From: CAITZA01 sp937915285
GTDB taxonomy: Bacteria; Desulfobacterota; Desulfomonilia; Desulfomonilales; Desulfomonilaceae
Direction of reading: 5' to 3'
DNA length: 64,000 bases
Assembly: GCA_036821825.1 (NCBI GenBank)
Contig: DAISIV010000017.1
Location: 3,602-67,601 of the forward strand
Below the pieces are notes generated by a model that saw nothing but the letters and a program-made list of their open reading frames with translations, did no database searches and was not told where the DNA came from. The first letter of the stretch is position 1. Every line of letters begins with the position of its first letter. Positions 62,005 through 64,000 of the stretch are shown here, piece after piece. Position numbers and translations under genes: made by a program.

Positions 62005-63642
62005 TCATGAGACTGATTGAGAAATGTTTTCAGAATCCGGCAGAGGAAACTTCAAAACAAAAGTTGCCCCGGGCCCTTTGGGTTTTCTGAAGACAACCGT
62101 CCCGGAATGAGCTTCTATGATCCGCTTTACATTGCTCAATCCCAAGCCGCTGCCTAGAGTTTTACTCGTGTTGAACTGAGTAAACAGAACGCTAACCTGC
62201 TCTGAAGGGATTCCCGGTCCATTATCGCTGACACCGAGTTCAATCAGTTTTGGAGCCTTGCCTCTTGAAACCCTTGTCCAGATCGATATCCTTTCTTTAA
62301 AAGGAGACGCCTCAATAGCATTGAGCAAAAGGTTGATTATTGCTTGCTGAATCTTGGACGAGTCAAGGTTCAGTCTTGGGGTTTTCTTTGAGAAGGACTG
62401 AATAACCGTAAGTTGTTTTTCCATGGCCTTGGGTTCCAGAAGTTCAACGCATTTCCTTGCGATCAAGGTTAAGTCTTCCTCTTTCTTTGTCACTGAAAGA
62501 GGGCGCGCAGTATCCAGAAGTTGTCGTAAGATATCCTCGAGCCGGGAAACCTCGCTGACACTAATTTCAAGGCGTCTCCGGTCATAACCATCCAGTTCGA
62601 GCTTTCTTTCCAGTATCTGAAGGTTCATCTTTATTGAGGATAAAGGGTTGCGGAGTTCATGCGAAAGTGAAGCTGAAAGCCGCCCGAGATACGCCAGCCG
62701 TTCATGTTCCCTCACCTGATTTTCCATATGAACCCGATCACTTATGTCACGACATATTCCAATCAGTACCGGTCCAGTTCCGAGATTCGCAAGTCTTGCT
62801 CTGACCTCACGGTAGCCGCTCTCATCATTCACTCCAATAATCCTGTATTGAACCGGACCAGAACCCGGGCCTCCCTCAATGATCTCAATGTATGATTCCA
62901 GTAGAGCCGGAAGAGACTCAGGTGAGACAAAATCTGAAAAGAGTCTGCCTATGACCATCTTGGGATGAACCCTGTGCATTCGGCAAAAAGCAAGGTTTGC
63001 AAAAATAATCCTTTTGGACTGTATTATGAAGTAGCCATCGTTGATCTCCTCAACTAGGGCCTTGTAACGTTTTTCGCTATGCTCGAGTTCCGCTGTTCTC
63101 GTCCTTATGGCCTGTTCCAGTTTCTTGGTGTGTTCCAATATCGAGAGTTCATGCATGTGCTGGTAATGGTCTGAAAATCTATGAACCGTGAAAGACAGGC
63201 AGCTATTTATGCTCTCTGCGGATTCTGCCAGCAGGACGAATTTTTCCTCTTGCGCAAGCCGTTTTATGACCACAACTCGAAAAAGTTCGAAAGCCTTTTG
63301 GACATCTGATAGAGGAAATCCCTCCTTTAGTCTTTTCCTGGTAATGTAATCAATGAAGTTCTTTATTTTTGAAAAACTGCATAGGGATATGTATTCCAAA
63401 TTGGCCTGAAAAGCCCGTGAGACAGTTCCAGACAGTTCCTTGTCGGTTGTCTCACGGTAGGAAGGGGATAGCACAGATAGTCTTTTCATCCATTCAAGCT
63501 TTATTTCCTTACTGTGTCGCCTCAGCCAGTCCACAAATGTCCTGGAACCGGGCATGCACGAATATAGATGGTCTTCCTCCTGTGGTAGGGTTGAAGCCCT
63601 CTGAATGCTTCCATGCACGGGTAGTGTTGTAGATTTGGTCAT
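62005..63642 (-). CDS. PAS sensor histidine kinase with RsbRD-like N-terminus
   Basis: The 545-residue soluble kinase starts at ATG 63642 (AGGATAAG upstream). Residues 30-170 resemble the RsbR/RsbRD N-terminal helical sensor domain (WLRRHSKEIKLEWMKRL, then EGFPLSDVQKAFELFRVVVI). A PAS domain follows (GYFIIQSKRIIFANLAFCRMHR), then HisKA with ASLSHELRNPLSSI and HATPase with LLLNAIEAS, DNGPGIP and GSGLGLSNVKRIIEAHSG. No membrane segment or adjacent regulator is seen, so it is probably an orphan cytoplasmic sensor. Confidence 0.92.
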   Translation of the reverse strand: MTKSTTLPVHGSIQRASTLPQEEDHLYSCMPGSRTFVDWLRRHSKEIKLEWMKRLSVLSPSYRETTDKELSGTVSRAFQANLEYISLCSFSKIKNFIDYITRKRLKEGFPLSDVQKAFELFRVVVIKRLAQEEKFVLLAESAESINSCLSFTVHRFSDHYQHMHELSILEHTKKLEQAIRTRTAELEHSEKRYKALVEEINDGYFIIQSKRIIFANLAFCRMHRVHPKMVIGRLFSDFVSPESLPALLESYIEIIEGGPGSGPVQYRIIGVNDESGYREVRARLANLGTGPVLIGICRDISDRVHMENQVREHERLAYLGRLSASLSHELRNPLSSIKMNLQILERKLELDGYDRRRLEISVSEVSRLEDILRQLLDTARPLSVTKKEEDLTLIARKCVELLEPKAMEKQLTVIQSFSKKTPRLNLDSSKIQQAIINLLLNAIEASPFKERISIWTRVSRGKAPKLIELGVSDNGPGIPSEQVSVLFTQFNTSKTLGSGLGLSNVKRIIEAHSGTVVFRKPKGPGATFVLKFPLPDSENISQSVS

Positions 63643-63853
63643 GACTTATCCTGGTACAAATTTTTCCGGCAGTTGAGACCCTTCATTCCGGATATTTACA
63701 AACATAGTGAAGCTTGGACTAAATATGGCAACAAATAACGCTTTAATTCTAATTATCATTCATCTCAGCGTGAAATGGAACTGCATAAGAGGCGCCTCGC
63801 CCTAAATGATGCCCGGGTATGGATACCGCTAAGTCAATATCCGGCAAGTCCGG
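63643..63853. other. Intergenic region upstream of the SRP RNA
   Basis: No gene or tRNA is visible here. A stretch near 63750 (AATTATCATT) is only weakly like a Fur box. Confidence 0.3.
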
Positions 63854-63882
63854 TTGACGGTATGACTAAAATTTGTTATACA
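63854..63882 (+). promoter_or_regulatory. Promoter of the SRP RNA gene
   Basis: TTGACG (63854-63859), 17 bases, then TATACA (63877-63882). Transcription would start near 63889, about 40 bases before the conserved RNA. A hairpin at 63901-63922 lies between them. Confidence 0.6.
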
Positions 63883-63930
63883 ATAAAACTGAATCAAGCG
63901 AGATTCCTTAGAAAGGGATCTTTTCTGAAA

Positions 63931-64000
63931 TCAGCGCGGGCAACCCGGTGAGGGCGACCTGGAGTTATTTAACCCGTCAGGTCCGGAAGGAAGCAGCGGA
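63931..64000 (+). ncRNA. ffs: Signal recognition particle 4.5S RNA (5' part)
   Basis: The highly conserved apical region GTCAGGTCCGGAAGGAAGCA, which binds Ffh, is present near the right edge and the gene runs out of the window. The upstream arm GGGCAACCCGGTGAGGGCGA would pair with the missing 3' arm. It is the small bacterial type that directs membrane proteins to the translocon. Confidence 0.9.

Noticed and set aside
63745..63775. Possible Fur box near AATTATCATT.
   Set aside because: Only one half matches the Fur consensus.
63640..63900. tRNA-like stretch with inverted repeats near 63800.
   Set aside because: No acceptor/T-arm consensus (GTTCGAAT) or anticodon-arm arrangement was found.
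1..64000. Search for CRISPR arrays, insertion sequences, prophage genes or integrases.
   Set aside because: No regularly spaced repeats, transposase, integrase or phage structural genes were seen by eye.

Overview
The window reads as the chromosome of an anaerobic deltaproteobacterium (Desulfobacterota, Desulfomonile/Syntrophobacter-like). The clues are a tungsten-type aldehyde:ferredoxin oxidoreductase, a 2-oxoacid:acceptor oxidoreductase, an ADP-forming acyl-CoA synthetase, a selenocysteine-containing formate dehydrogenase with FdhD, several PAS/GAF histidine kinases, and ordinary Gram-negative envelope genes. Gene density is high, TTG/GTG starts are common, and no phage, insertion sequence, CRISPR array or tRNA gene was seen. 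The genus is inference; no search was run.

Layout. 1-2.98 kb: end of a larC-like gene, a MoaD-type sulfur carrier, aldehyde ferredoxin oxidoreductase and an unknown gene. 3.1-6.04 kb: two methyltransferases and a hexapeptide-repeat acyltransferase. 6.19-6.34 kb: a very small gene with an in-frame TGA, which I read as a selenoprotein of the DUF6132-like family. 6.9-16.9 kb: trmJ-lgt, a 1695-residue exported TPR-CHAT protein, korAB and a membrane protein. 17-20.3 kb: an NtrC-type two-component system. 20.7-27 kb: ruvX-mltG and, on the minus strand, a coiled-coil secreted protein and an amgK-murU-ddl cell-wall block. 27.2-33.2 kb: a molybdenum/formate block (modE-like, fdhD, radical SAM/SPASM, UbiA prenyltransferase, selenoprotein fdhA) followed by a likely small RNA or attenuator under a CRP/FNR-type site. 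33.3-40.8 kb, minus strand: yceD-rpmF-fabD-fabG-acpP-fabF-rpiB-glyA with flanking genes; plsX and fabH are not in it. 41-50.4 kb: VWA-OmpA protein, a structured intergenic element, xseB-ispA-dxs, a GAF kinase with a cysteine cluster, an SDR and a WYL regulator. 50.4-64 kb: eno, two sugar epimerases, ADP-forming acyl-CoA synthetase, purL, mscS, gmhA, a thioesterase, a third histidine kinase and the 5' part of the SRP (4.5S) RNA.

The genes fit together as ferredoxin-linked energy metabolism (aldehyde, 2-oxoacid and formate oxidation, acyl-CoA to ATP) set among housekeeping lipid, isoprenoid, cell-wall and purine genes. Two separate in-frame TGA codons, each followed at bacterial spacing by a SECIS-like hairpin, show that the host should make selenoproteins. 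The items most worth checking are the 51-residue CxxxxU membrane selenoprotein (6187-6342), the small RNA/attenuator unit (33121-33250), the exported TPR-CHAT protein, and the structured element at 42263-42342.
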